Translations under genes and position numbers: made by a program
NCBI RefSeq assembly: GCF_002217655.1
Contig: NZ_NEWK01000002.1
Span: 1,489,164-1,553,163, forward strand
Source of the DNA: Geobacillus thermocatenulatus
GTDB taxonomy: Bacteria; Bacillota; Bacilli; Bacillales; Anoxybacillaceae
Reading direction: 5' to 3'
Length of the DNA stretch: 64,000 nt
Notes under the pieces: model-generated
Database searches by the model: none
What the model was told of the DNA's origin: nothing
What the model saw: only the letters and a program-made list of their open reading frames with translations
Part shown: positions 43,850-52,445 of the stretch, piece by piece
Layout of the letters: every line of letters starts with the position of its first letter
Position numbering within the stretch: position 1 is the first letter of the stretch

Positions 43850-46258
43850 CTAATATAAATACGCCTCTCCACCTTCGTCCTTGAAACCAGTCTGCATGTC
43901 GTAAAATTTATCCACTTCATTGGGCGACACCCAAAAGAAATTCCCCTTGACACCTCCACGAGTCACAAACTCCGCTAGCTGGCTGTTCACCAACCGATTA
44001 GCCCTTATTTGAACCATATATTGGCTCATCGCTGTTGTTATACGGCGGAGAACTGCCTCTTTTTCGTAAACAGGCATATTTTCCGCTGTCATAACGCGCT
44101 CATACTCATCAGCTAACTTAGTTGCCTCTTTCGTTAACTCAACAAATACATCAGCAACTCCGTCCGTCTCAATCAATTGAAATTCATTCAGTTTGTCCAA
44201 GTCAAGCCGACAAACAGCCTCATTCCATAGATCACGCGAAGCATCCATTGGAAGATGTTCTGCTAATTTCTGATAGTAGTCAAACAGCAAACTGGGAAAG
44301 AGCGGTTCAGGGATTTCTTCATACATATCCAATAGCTTCTTTGTCCAATTGAGATGATGAGAGCCATATATATATTGTGCATCATCACCAAGCCTCATTA
44401 CGTATACTGGGCAAAGTTCCCCTCTCTCTCCGCTGCGATTTACCCTGCCGGCTGTTTGGATAATCGATCCCAATGGAGCAAGATCGCGATATCCAATATC
44501 AAAGTTCAAATCGACCCCCGCCTCAATCGCTTGGGTTGACACCAAAATCACAGGATTTCCGTTCGGATCATCCAGCCGTCCCCGCACTGCCTCGATCACT
44601 TGATTTCGTTGCCAAGGAACGATATTGGTCGACAAATAAAAAATTTCTACATTCCTCAATATTCCTTCTGAATGAGCCCTTTTCAACAATTGATAAATCT
44701 CTTTACTTCTCCGAATAGTATTCACTACAATCAATGCTGATTGATGCGATTGCCAGGTATCCAGAAAGAGGTTGAAAAACTCTTCACCGTTTCTTTCACG
44801 TCCGATTTGTGAAATGAGCCTAGTGCGAGTTAAGCTAGAAAAATATTCCCTATGACTAGGCAGCAGTTCTACAGGCTTGCGGAACGATTGACCAAGCAGC
44901 CGATCCCCAAGCTCCAACAATTGAGGCTGAGTGGCGGTCATTAGAATGAATCGGGTTCCGTAGTATTCTGCCATTTTTCTCACTACCGCCCCTATGAGCG
45001 GCATGTATTTTTCCGGAAGCGCCTGCACTTCATCTAGAATAATAATACTTCCAGCCAGTTTATGAAATTTCTTAAGCGGACGGTTCCGATTAGTAAAGAT
45101 CGAATGGAACAGTTGGACGAACGTTGTCAAGACAACATCGGCTTCCCATGCCTCCGTTAGTAGCAAGCGTTGGTCTAGCGGCAACTCTTCGCTCTCTCCA
45201 GCGGAAAAGCTGAAATCAGCAAGGCGATGATGGGTCAACACATAAGCATCCTTGCCAAAAACCCCTTCATAATCCCATCGACTCTGCTCAATAATATTGA
45301 TGAAGGGAATTGCGGTGATAATCCGTGGAATGTATCCCTCCAATTCAGCAATCCGTTGCTGTAGGTAAAGGGCGCATTCCAACGACGCAAGCGTTTTTCC
45401 GATCCCGGTAGGAGCGGTGATCGTAAAAAATTTTTCCTTGCGAATTTGCTCATCCCCTAACCCTTTCAAAACAGATAGCATCTGTTGGCGCGCGCTCTCC
45501 CTTTTCTCTGTCATTGGTGAAGACATCTCTCCTCCATGCTTAGCACCGATGTAGTCGGTTACTCGGGCAGCAGGGACTGTCTTCACAACAGAAGGCAAGA
45601 TCCCTCCCGAATCTAGTTTATCGGAATCAATGAGCAGAGAAAAAAAGTAATATAGAGCAAAAAACCAGTAATCTTTCCGCAATCTCCCTTTCATATGCTG
45701 GGGCATGTGCAGGAAATGGCGGGTATCAGAACGCCACTGACATAAATCAACATGTTGCGGCAACTGGAGAAAGTCTCCATCCTCTTGCAAGCCAAGGTCA
45801 GTTAAAACTTCTATCCATTTTTGACTGAGATTGGCATGTTGTTGCTCCAAGATCGACCATATGTCATTCGAAAACAATTCTTTCAAGGTAGGATTCCCGT
45901 GATGAAAACGTACACAAAGATATGCAATGAACGCCCAAACCTGCTTTTCAGGATCGGGAACATGATCCAAACAATTTTTTGCAAGCGCTCGTGCAAAACA
46001 GGCGGAAATGTGAGCATGGCTGCTCAGCAGTGACGTTTTCCCTTCCATGAGATGAGACTGAAAATAGTCCGTGTACTTGCCAATATCATGCAAAAACATA
46101 ATGATTTTCGCTAAAACTCCCACATCCCTATTTTCCAGACTTGGAAACCGTACAGTGGGCGGAATCAATTGTTGTCCATTTTGAGCAACATTATGGAGAT
46201 GTTCAGCCAATAGATGCCTTATTTCACTCACACTGTCGTAGTGAGCATAATACTTCAT
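43850..46258 (-). CDS. cas3: Cas3 nuclease-helicase (type I-B)
   Basis: The start is the ATG at 46256-46258, with GGGAGGGAGG upstream, giving 802 residues; an upstream Met at 46300 has no ribosome site. The N-terminal HD nuclease has IIMFLHDIGKYTDYFQSHL (His57-Asp58) and further metal-binding His in SSHAHISACF and VRFHHGNPT. The helicase has Walker A TAPTGIGKTLASL near 284, motif II IILDEVQAL near 408, motif III LMTATQPQLL, and motif VI IIQTAGRVNRSGERG. Cas3 is recruited to crRNA-bound Cascade and degrades target DNA. It is the last gene of the I-B operon; cas4, cas1 and cas2, which often follow, are absent. Confidence 0.95.
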   Translation of the reverse strand: MKYYAHYDSVSEIRHLLAEHLHNVAQNGQQLIPPTVRFPSLENRDVGVLAKIIMFLHDIGKYTDYFQSHLMEGKTSLLSSHAHISACFARALAKNCLDHVPDPEKQVWAFIAYLCVRFHHGNPTLKELFSNDIWSILEQQHANLSQKWIEVLTDLGLQEDGDFLQLPQHVDLCQWRSDTRHFLHMPQHMKGRLRKDYWFFALYYFFSLLIDSDKLDSGGILPSVVKTVPAARVTDYIGAKHGGEMSSPMTEKRESARQQMLSVLKGLGDEQIRKEKFFTITAPTGIGKTLASLECALYLQQRIAELEGYIPRIITAIPFINIIEQSRWDYEGVFGKDAYVLTHHRLADFSFSAGESEELPLDQRLLLTEAWEADVVLTTFVQLFHSIFTNRNRPLKKFHKLAGSIIILDEVQALPEKYMPLIGAVVRKMAEYYGTRFILMTATQPQLLELGDRLLGQSFRKPVELLPSHREYFSSLTRTRLISQIGRERNGEEFFNLFLDTWQSHQSALIVVNTIRRSKEIYQLLKRAHSEGILRNVEIFYLSTNIVPWQRNQVIEAVRGRLDDPNGNPVILVSTQAIEAGVDLNFDIGYRDLAPLGSIIQTAGRVNRSGERGELCPVYVMRLGDDAQYIYGSHHLNWTKKLLDMYEEIPEPLFPSLLFDYYQKLAEHLPMDASRDLWNEAVCRLDLDKLNEFQLIETDGVADVFVELTKEATKLADEYERVMTAENMPVYEKEAVLRRITTAMSQYMVQIRANRLVNSQLAEFVTRGGVKGNFFWVSPNEVDKFYDMQTGFKDEGGEAYLY

Positions 46259-46348
46259 CCAAAATGCCTCCCTCCCAATCCCCTCAGACGATAATTTCAT
46301 ATTCGATAAGTAAGACCGGAACGCAACAAGCGTATCCAGTCCTTAAAG

Positions 46349-47113
46349 TCACTGCATCCAAACAATATTGCACCCGTTGCTCAAAGCGATATAAGTGTTG
46401 ACGGTCGCATAAACAGGAGAATCGTTCATGTTAATAATCACGCTCGTTTTGCCCCGGAGCGTCAGACGCCGTTCTCTGTCAAATTCTAGAGGCAAGTCCT
46501 CTTTAACCAATCGATAAGCTCCTTCCGCCACAGGCGCCAGGTCAATGCTCTTCACGGAGTGTACAGGCAATACAGATGACACCATCACCGATTTCTCTTC
46601 TCTTCTCTCTTCCCCTTCCCAGACGCCCCCATACTGCAGCCACCCTAAGTTGTAAGCGGTGCCCAGCGCCACAGAGATTCCTAGACTACCGTAGCCTCCC
46701 GATGTAGAAACCGCCATAAGCTCCTCCAATCGTTGCATAATCTTCGGATTGCGATGAGAGATGTACACCCGGTAATCTAGGTATCCGTTGCGGATGTCCT
46801 GAGGCAAGACCAACTCTGTCGCCGTCTGGCTATGATTTTCCTGAGACCCGTTGCAGTCATCCCATTTTTTCACCATTAACAAATTCACTTTCTGAATCAT
46901 TTTCTTGATCGGCGCATGGCTGGACACAGCAATTTGGCATTTGTCCAAAGAAAAGTCTTCGTAATAAGAGTCTCTCTCATATCCTAACAGTCCTGCCAAA
47001 ACGCCAATGATCGTGGTACGTGGTGGGACTGAATAGGTCAGTGCCGAGGAATTAGAATAGTAACGTCGAAAATGAGCCATCTTGCCGCAAAGCTGAAGTT
47101 CCAACACTTGCAC
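46349..47113 (-). CDS. cas5: Cas5 (type I-B)
   Basis: The start is taken as a GTG at 47113, nine bases after GGAGG and overlapping the cas7 stop region; 254 residues. The Cas5 pattern is clear: QLCGKMAHFRRYYSNSSALT followed by YSVPPRTTIIGVLAGLLGYE. The SVPPRTTIIGVLAGLLG segment is the family hallmark. Cas5 caps the crRNA 5' handle in Cascade. It lies 90 bp before cas3. Confidence 0.93.
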   Translation of the reverse strand: MQVLELQLCGKMAHFRRYYSNSSALTYSVPPRTTIIGVLAGLLGYERDSYYEDFSLDKCQIAVSSHAPIKKMIQKVNLLMVKKWDDCNGSQENHSQTATELVLPQDIRNGYLDYRVYISHRNPKIMQRLEELMAVSTSGGYGSLGISVALGTAYNLGWLQYGGVWEGEERREEKSVMVSSVLPVHSVKSIDLAPVAEGAYRLVKEDLPLEFDRERRLTLRGKTSVIINMNDSPVYATVNTYIALSNGCNIVWMQ

Positions 47114-47115
47114 GC

Positions 47116-48180
47116 TCACGAACCTCCAAATACAGTCAATGGCTCCCACAAGTCAATCGGTTCAAAATCCGGCATCTCCGTCAGTGATTGCCGATCCGCG
47201 AACGGATGAATCCAGCCAATTACACGTTCCACATATCCTTTTTGTTTCATCTCTTTTAGAACTGATGCAAGGGCTGCAAAATCAACACGTAGATCAGAAA
47301 GACTGCGGATTGGCCTGCCTTCATCGGAATTGACTCGCAAGAAACGACGCAAGTCGCCTAGATATCCATCGAATGCCGGGGAGTACACGACTTCCAAGTA
47401 GCAAAGCGGGGTTTGCCCTTGCTTGCTGTCGGATTGATTCGCCATCATTCCTTGCACCAACGCTTTGCGGAAAATCTCACGATCCTGTTCGTTCATTCCC
47501 GTTCGTTGGGCGTTAAACTTGTTGATAGTGCCATAATGAGCGACGCAGGCATAGTGTACCTTGTACTTTTTCCCGAAAGTAGAACTGTCATCGTTCATGA
47601 TCGTCGTAATCGTATTGGATTTCACCAACTCAACCGGGTGAAGTGAATATCCCCAAGTAATCTGCACTGGACCCGTATAAGTGCGAGATACATTTTCCAC
47701 CGCCATCGCACTTCCAAACAGACGAATATCGATAAGCGAGCGTTTGATGATTTCAGTAAGAAAGAGATTGTGGAAATCGGTTAATGCTTGTTTTTTCTTC
47801 TTATCCCCCTTCACTTTGTCATACAAGGCAAGGATATCGTCGCTATCCGATTGTACTAGTTCATTCCAAGCCTTAGCGATCAATGGCTGTTCGGCAAGCA
47901 AATTATGAAATCGCTCTGTATCCTGCATCCACTGCTTCCGGATATGCTCAACCATTTGTGAAACCGGCACTTTCCGATCAGCCAACGTGTCCACAAAAAT
48001 GGAAAACCCTTTTTGTTTGAGAAAATCGCGGCAATCCCGTTTGCGTCGTGCATCGGTAACTAGGAGTGTAGATGTCTCATAATCCATGCGCGGCTTATTC
48101 TCTTGATCCGGATCTCCGTTTGGATTGGTCATGACTGCTTCAAAGAGAAACAGAAAATCGCTATTTTGTCGAATGACCAT
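47116..48180 (-). CDS. cas7: Cas7 (Csh2-type) backbone protein
   Basis: The start is the ATG at 48178-48180 (MVIRQNSDFLFLFEAVMTNP) behind AAGGAGAGGAG; 354 residues. NPNGDPDQENKPRMDYETS near the N-terminus and the segment DIRLFGSAMAVENVSRTYTG are typical of Csh2/Cas7 of type I-B. It polymerises along the crRNA. It sits 22 bp after the cas8b stop. Confidence 0.95.
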   Translation of the reverse strand: MVIRQNSDFLFLFEAVMTNPNGDPDQENKPRMDYETSTLLVTDARRKRDCRDFLKQKGFSIFVDTLADRKVPVSQMVEHIRKQWMQDTERFHNLLAEQPLIAKAWNELVQSDSDDILALYDKVKGDKKKKQALTDFHNLFLTEIIKRSLIDIRLFGSAMAVENVSRTYTGPVQITWGYSLHPVELVKSNTITTIMNDDSSTFGKKYKVHYACVAHYGTINKFNAQRTGMNEQDREIFRKALVQGMMANQSDSKQGQTPLCYLEVVYSPAFDGYLGDLRRFLRVNSDEGRPIRSLSDLRVDFAALASVLKEMKQKGYVERVIGWIHPFADRQSLTEMPDFEPIDLWEPLTVFGGS

Positions 48181-48202
48181 CAAATTACAACTCCTCTCCT
48201 TA

Positions 48203-50266
48203 TCATGGTAATTGGGCAATAGCAGAGGCAGGATCAGATTCTGTTGCATTGCCGTCCTGCTTCCTCCCTTTATGGCCAGCTAAAGCACCCACCTGATAAG
48301 CGTATCCAGACATGATATAAAAGACATTGGCATGATCGCTCAATGACCATTCTCTTTCTCTTAATGTCCCGCAATGCCGATGAAACCCTTCAATGAGCGT
48401 TTCACTGTACCAGTCAAACGCATCGTACTGGCGCAACTTGTCCAACACATCATAGTACAAACGATATACTTCCGATGCGGACATCCCTTGAAAATGAATC
48501 TTTTTGAGCACTGGTTTCGTTTTGTGACCTTTTTTATACTGCTCAACCCCCACACGATGAATCATGCAGCCAAGGTAAAATAAAGCTTTTGCTTCTGAAC
48601 TGAATCCTTGGCGATCAAGAAACTGTTCAATCGCCTCCACGGATTCATATAACTGCATGTCCTGCTCCTCCATTCTGAATGGTGGTGTAAAAACAGGCCT
48701 GTCCAATATGGATAACTCCTGCAAAACTCGAATTAAAGCCAAGTACTGCATCACCATGCGCTGGATAAAAAAATCTACCTTGTCTGGATGATACTCGCCC
48801 AACCCCATGTTGCGATAGTTATCAATCTTTTCTTTGGATAATTGCGATATCCCTTTATCCAAGGCTTCAGAGGCATAATCAAACAAGGTTTCCGAACGGA
48901 TGCGGTAGCCGGAGAACAAGGCTTTATAAAGCGATAAAATCCGTCCCACATTCACCTGCTCTCCCTTTTTCGTTTCACGAACTGGCACCATACGGTATAT
49001 GTTGCCAAGCGACATCCCCTGCAGAAATGGCTTTAGTTGTCCACTTACTTGCCTGATCGTCCTCATAATCTGCATAAATCGCAAAGCAGGAACATCTTCG
49101 AACGTTTCCAACACAGTGAAAGAAGTGCCGTCTGTCCGATAAACAATAATGTGAATAGTAAAGTAGGGATGCTGCATCCAATCAACATCAGCCTCAACCA
49201 TTTTCAGCCATTCTTCAGCTTCCGGACACTGAAACGCGAAGTCCAACTGGTCTTTAATACGGCCAATGTTATCATAAGAAAATGCATCCAGCAGTCCTTC
49301 CGGGAGAAAAAAAGCACTCTCTCTAGCAATTGAACCCTTAAACCTCTTCTCAATCAACGCCTCACCGTTCACCAAATGTCGGTAACACTCAAGGCATATG
49401 GCATAAGTGTCATCATAACTGTAACCTGCTGTCTTATACCGGGCCGAATTGATTGTAGTGGTAGTAAATACTTTATTGATTCCGGTTCGGCTAAATTTTG
49501 TCGTATACTCACTCTTCACTGAATACTTCAACTGTTGACACACATAGCACACTCGCTGCTCACCCGATAGCGAATCTTCCTCCCGCTCATCTGGCAACTC
49601 CAAATTGTTGATTTTTCGCACCAATTTCCGATAGTCTTCATACTGTGACAGGACAATACGATCTCCTTGGTCAAATACAGCGGAGATCACTAACACAAAT
49701 CGGTCTTTCTTATTTCCATGCTCCAGCATGGCGCGAACAAAATCCTCATACTTAAACTCTTTGGAGCCAACGCAAATCTTTTGATTCTCCTTCTGCAAAG
49801 TGACGGATTGTCCCTCAAGAGAGCCTGGGAGTTGAAGGCGATCCAAGCGCACCTTTCCGTTCCCTTTTTTATTGCCTGTGACAATCAATTCAGCCGCTTC
49901 CATTTTTGCGATCCATTTCGACAATTGAGAACCTTCCATGTGCTGTTTCCGAAGAGCTAGTTGCAAATCGTTCCATACACTCGTCAAGAGATAGTGTAGT
50001 GATTCCACTTCTCTCACGACATGACTTTGCAAGGTGGCGGCATCATTATTCCCAAAGTACCCATATTCATACAGTATATCTTGAGAATACGGAATAGGGT
50101 CTTCGATCCGAATGAGCCGTCTCTCTAAGTCGAACGTTAAAAAAACGGCATACGCCCTCTCTTCTGATTTGATCTTCGTTTTAAGCGATTTCACCTTCGA
50201 TTCAAGCGGGTCATAATCCGCAGGCACTAACGATCCGAGATGCGCTGTCAACTGCGGCAGATTCAT
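48203..50266 (-). CDS. cas8b: Cas8b (Csh1-type) large subunit
   Basis: The start is the ATG at 50264-50266 (MNLPQLTAHLGSLVPADYDP) behind AGGAGGTG; 687 residues. A zinc-finger-like arrangement lies in the middle: CYVCQQLKYSV near 240 and CLECYRHLVNG near 295. The C-terminal helical part (MVMQYLALIRVLQELSILDR, FYLGCMIHRVGVEQYKKGHK) resembles the small-subunit-like end of Csh1. It recognises the PAM and completes Cascade. The frame overlaps nothing important upstream; cas6 ends 17 bp earlier. Confidence 0.9.
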   Translation of the reverse strand: MNLPQLTAHLGSLVPADYDPLESKVKSLKTKIKSEERAYAVFLTFDLERRLIRIEDPIPYSQDILYEYGYFGNNDAATLQSHVVREVESLHYLLTSVWNDLQLALRKQHMEGSQLSKWIAKMEAAELIVTGNKKGNGKVRLDRLQLPGSLEGQSVTLQKENQKICVGSKEFKYEDFVRAMLEHGNKKDRFVLVISAVFDQGDRIVLSQYEDYRKLVRKINNLELPDEREEDSLSGEQRVCYVCQQLKYSVKSEYTTKFSRTGINKVFTTTTINSARYKTAGYSYDDTYAICLECYRHLVNGEALIEKRFKGSIARESAFFLPEGLLDAFSYDNIGRIKDQLDFAFQCPEAEEWLKMVEADVDWMQHPYFTIHIIVYRTDGTSFTVLETFEDVPALRFMQIMRTIRQVSGQLKPFLQGMSLGNIYRMVPVRETKKGEQVNVGRILSLYKALFSGYRIRSETLFDYASEALDKGISQLSKEKIDNYRNMGLGEYHPDKVDFFIQRMVMQYLALIRVLQELSILDRPVFTPPFRMEEQDMQLYESVEAIEQFLDRQGFSSEAKALFYLGCMIHRVGVEQYKKGHKTKPVLKKIHFQGMSASEVYRLYYDVLDKLRQYDAFDWYSETLIEGFHRHCGTLREREWSLSDHANVFYIMSGYAYQVGALAGHKGRKQDGNATESDPASAIAQLP

Positions 50267-50283
50267 AAACGGACACCTCCTGG

Positions 50284-51018
50284 TCAACGGCGGATCGGGC
50301 GAATGCATCCGAATCCGCATGAATTTTTGCCGCCAAGGCCCGCATCAACAGCAACTTGCAACAGACGAGAATCCCCCTCAAGCACAAATCGTCCGCTGTA
50401 CGCTTCAATAATTGTGTTTTTATAGAGAATGATCTGCTTGTGAAAATCTCCAATTGTCTTAAGAGAGACCGGCGCGAACGACAGATTGGCCCCATATATC
50501 AGTTTTGCTTTCCTCACCAAGTTTTCAGAAATGATCCGTTGAAAATCTTTTTCATCAGGATGAAAGTATTTCGTGTATTTTCGTCCATCCGGCCGCAATA
50601 ACGTGGAATAGGCGACCACTGGCGAAAGTGTCTCTATTTCAATCACAGATTGATCAACTTTAAAAATCTCGGTTTGGATGGATGCAACACGCAAACAATG
50701 GCTTCCGATGCGCATTCCCTCCATAAACAACAGTTGGGTGATTTCCCGTATAAACTGCTCAATGGGCGAAGACAAAACAAGTTGGACCTTATCTGAAAAA
50801 ACCAACATTTTAGAGGCAGAGATATAATCATAGGGTCCTATCAAACGCGAGAATGAGAAGAGAGTAAATCGTCGGTGATCTACAATATACCCTTGATTAT
50901 GGAGAAAATCAGCAAATTCAGGACTAAGGTGGCGGTAAATCGCCGCTTGTACGAGATGGTTGTAATTAACCGGAATCCCCCAGGGAGCGTCGTTTTGAAA
51001 GGTAATTGTAACATACAT
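50284..51018 (-). CDS. cas6: Cas6 crRNA-processing endoribonuclease
   Basis: The start is the ATG at 51016-51018 (MYVTITFQNDAPWGIPVNYN) with GGAGGAA upstream; 244 residues, the normal size. Reading further upstream in frame only translates CRISPR repeats. The C-terminal glycine-rich loop GLGGKNSCGFGCI is the Cas6 hallmark, and a candidate active-site His lies near the N-terminus (NYNHLVQAAIYRHL). Cas6 cuts each repeat to leave an 8-nt ATTGAAAC handle. It is the only Cas6 in the window, so it probably serves both type I-B and type III-B. The decayed repeat of array 3 ends directly against its ribosome site. Confidence 0.94.
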   Translation of the reverse strand: MYVTITFQNDAPWGIPVNYNHLVQAAIYRHLSPEFADFLHNQGYIVDHRRFTLFSFSRLIGPYDYISASKMLVFSDKVQLVLSSPIEQFIREITQLLFMEGMRIGSHCLRVASIQTEIFKVDQSVIEIETLSPVVAYSTLLRPDGRKYTKYFHPDEKDFQRIISENLVRKAKLIYGANLSFAPVSLKTIGDFHKQIILYKNTIIEAYSGRFVLEGDSRLLQVAVDAGLGGKNSCGFGCIRPIRR

Positions 51019-51030
51019 GTCTATTCCTCC

Positions 51031-51190
51031 GTTTTCATCCCTTGTAGGTACGATAAAAACGATGCGCGGATCAAGGTAGGTCTTGTAAATTTCACGTTTC
51101 AATCCCTCATAGGCACGATACAACCGCGCCATCCTTCCGATTTGGGTGATTGCTTCAATGTTTCAATCTCTCATAGGTTACGATACAAAC
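51031..51190 (-). CRISPR. CRISPR array 3, decayed, in the cas6 leader
   Basis: Three repeats are visible: 51160-51190 (31 bp, one inserted base), 51096-51125 and 51031-51060, each with several changes from the consensus, mostly in the AAAAAC end and around GGTACG. The two intervals are 34-35 bp, spacer length. On the minus strand the order is leader, repeats, GGAGG, cas6 ATG. Confidence 0.9.
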
Positions 51191-51302
51191 CCCAAACCAC
51201 GCGCATCAAATCAAGCTTTTCTCTTTAGGCTGTTTCCAAAATATCACATTTAAAAAATTCTGTCAATATGGCTCGGCCGTGTTGGCTGTAGGATTTTGGC
51301 GC
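51191..51302 (-). promoter_or_regulatory. leader of array 3, probable promoter of the I-B operon
   Basis: TTGACA (51266-51261) and TATTTT (51243-51238) are 17 bp apart on the minus strand. The leader is diverged from the other two but alignable along its length. No other promoter is seen between it and cas6. Confidence 0.8.
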
Positions 51303-51360
51303 AAAAGAACATTGTCGTCGATCCCCGGGGATTTTTGCACGATTGGGGGTCGACGACAAT
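51303..51360 (-). terminator. terminator of the Rpn-type nuclease gene
   Basis: This is the same hairpin as before leaders 1 and 2: ATTGTCGTCGACCCCC pairs with GGATCGACGACAAT. The following T run (GTTCTTTTG) is broken. It lies 26 bp after the stop of the nuclease gene. Confidence 0.7.
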
Positions 51361-51386
51361 GTGGGGCTCGACGGCGAAGGGCCGTC

Positions 51387-52313
51387 TCACCCCTTCATCC
51401 TTTCAATCTTCTCCATCGGCAGTCCGGTCAGTTCGTGGATCGTGTCGACATCATACCCTTTCGCCAGCATTCTCTTCACCACGTCGAGCTTCCCTTCCTC
51501 GATCCCTTGTTGGCGCCCTTGTTTAATACCTTGTTTGATCCCTTGTTTGACCCCTTGTTCGATTCCCTTCTCGATTCCCTTTTCCATTCCCCGCTGTTCG
51601 TACGAGACGATGAGCTCCATCACTTGTTTCGCTTCCTTCGTCTCCATTTGGCTCACCTCGTTTCGCAGTTGGATTTCCTCCGCTTCGGACAACCGCAAAT
51701 ACGTTTCAAAAAAACCGAACAACAGCCGCTGTTTCGCCTCATCGAGCTCAAGGCGGACGAGCATGCGCAAAAACTCTTTTTTCACTTCGACCTTTTCTTC
51801 TTCATTATACCCCATTTTGCTTAACAAGGCAGCGGCGACGGGATTGTCATGGCGGATGTACGCGCGCCACGGCAGTTTGCAGAGCTCCACCGTCAAGTAA
51901 CGAAAATCGAGAACCGTCAAAAACGGAAACTGGACGACCAATGAGGAAGGTTCATCGTGGTGTTCATCATAGCTGAAGATGGCGATCGGAACAATACGGC
52001 GGCGGTATTTTTGAAACAAGCGGCTGAAGTAGAGGAACATTCGCTCGGGGAAGGTCCGCTGTGCGTAGCTTTGGTGTTCGACATGAACAATGACGAGCCC
52101 ATCTTCCCCTTTCATCTTCGTTTCCACCAACAAATCGACGCGGTGCTTCTCTCCGGCCGTCACGTCGGTAAACAGTTCTTCTGTGAGGAAAGAAAGGTGG
52201 TGAACGTCGATGTGCTCGTACACGTGGGGAAAGAAAAGAAGCAAAAACTCTTCGAAAAACGTCGACAGCAGCTCTTTGAACAACCGGTCGTGATCGATTC
52301 GCTGTTTGGCCAC
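51387..52313 (-). CDS. Rpn-family PD-(D/E)XK nuclease
   Basis: A GTG at 52313 with AAGGAGGG is the best start, giving 308 residues; the frame is open for 24 more codons without a ribosome site. The N-terminus (DHDRLFKELLSTFFEEFLLL) and the nuclease core (HRVDLLVETKMKGEDGLVIV, then HVEHQSYAQRTFPERMFLYF) match the recombination-promoting nuclease/putative transposase family. The C-terminus has a run of heptad-like GIEKGIEQGVKQGIKQG repeats, common in this family. It lies between the Wadjet operon and array 3, on the same strand. Confidence 0.88.
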   Translation of the reverse strand: MAKQRIDHDRLFKELLSTFFEEFLLLFFPHVYEHIDVHHLSFLTEELFTDVTAGEKHRVDLLVETKMKGEDGLVIVHVEHQSYAQRTFPERMFLYFSRLFQKYRRRIVPIAIFSYDEHHDEPSSLVVQFPFLTVLDFRYLTVELCKLPWRAYIRHDNPVAAALLSKMGYNEEEKVEVKKEFLRMLVRLELDEAKQRLLFGFFETYLRLSEAEEIQLRNEVSQMETKEAKQVMELIVSYEQRGMEKGIEKGIEQGVKQGIKQGIKQGRQQGIEEGKLDVVKRMLAKGYDVDTIHELTGLPMEKIERMKG

Positions 52314-52445
52314 GTTTTCCCTCCTTGCGACATTGAATTCACGATATAATATTCGCTCTTCGCGGCGGAATTCCTTCTCATCCATTTCACGTTTTGGAGA
52401 AGGAGACCCGATCGCTCCGGGCTCCTTCTCTGGCTCGTGGATGGA

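Noticed and set aside
46259-46300. Upstream Met start of Cas3 at 46300
   Set aside because: No ribosome site there; the ATG at 46258 has GGGAGGGAGG at good spacing and starts the usual HD domain.
51019-51132. An N-terminal extension of Cas6 reading upstream to 51132
   Set aside because: It is only the in-frame translation of CRISPR repeats; the ATG at 51018 has the ribosome site and the normal Cas6 N-terminus.
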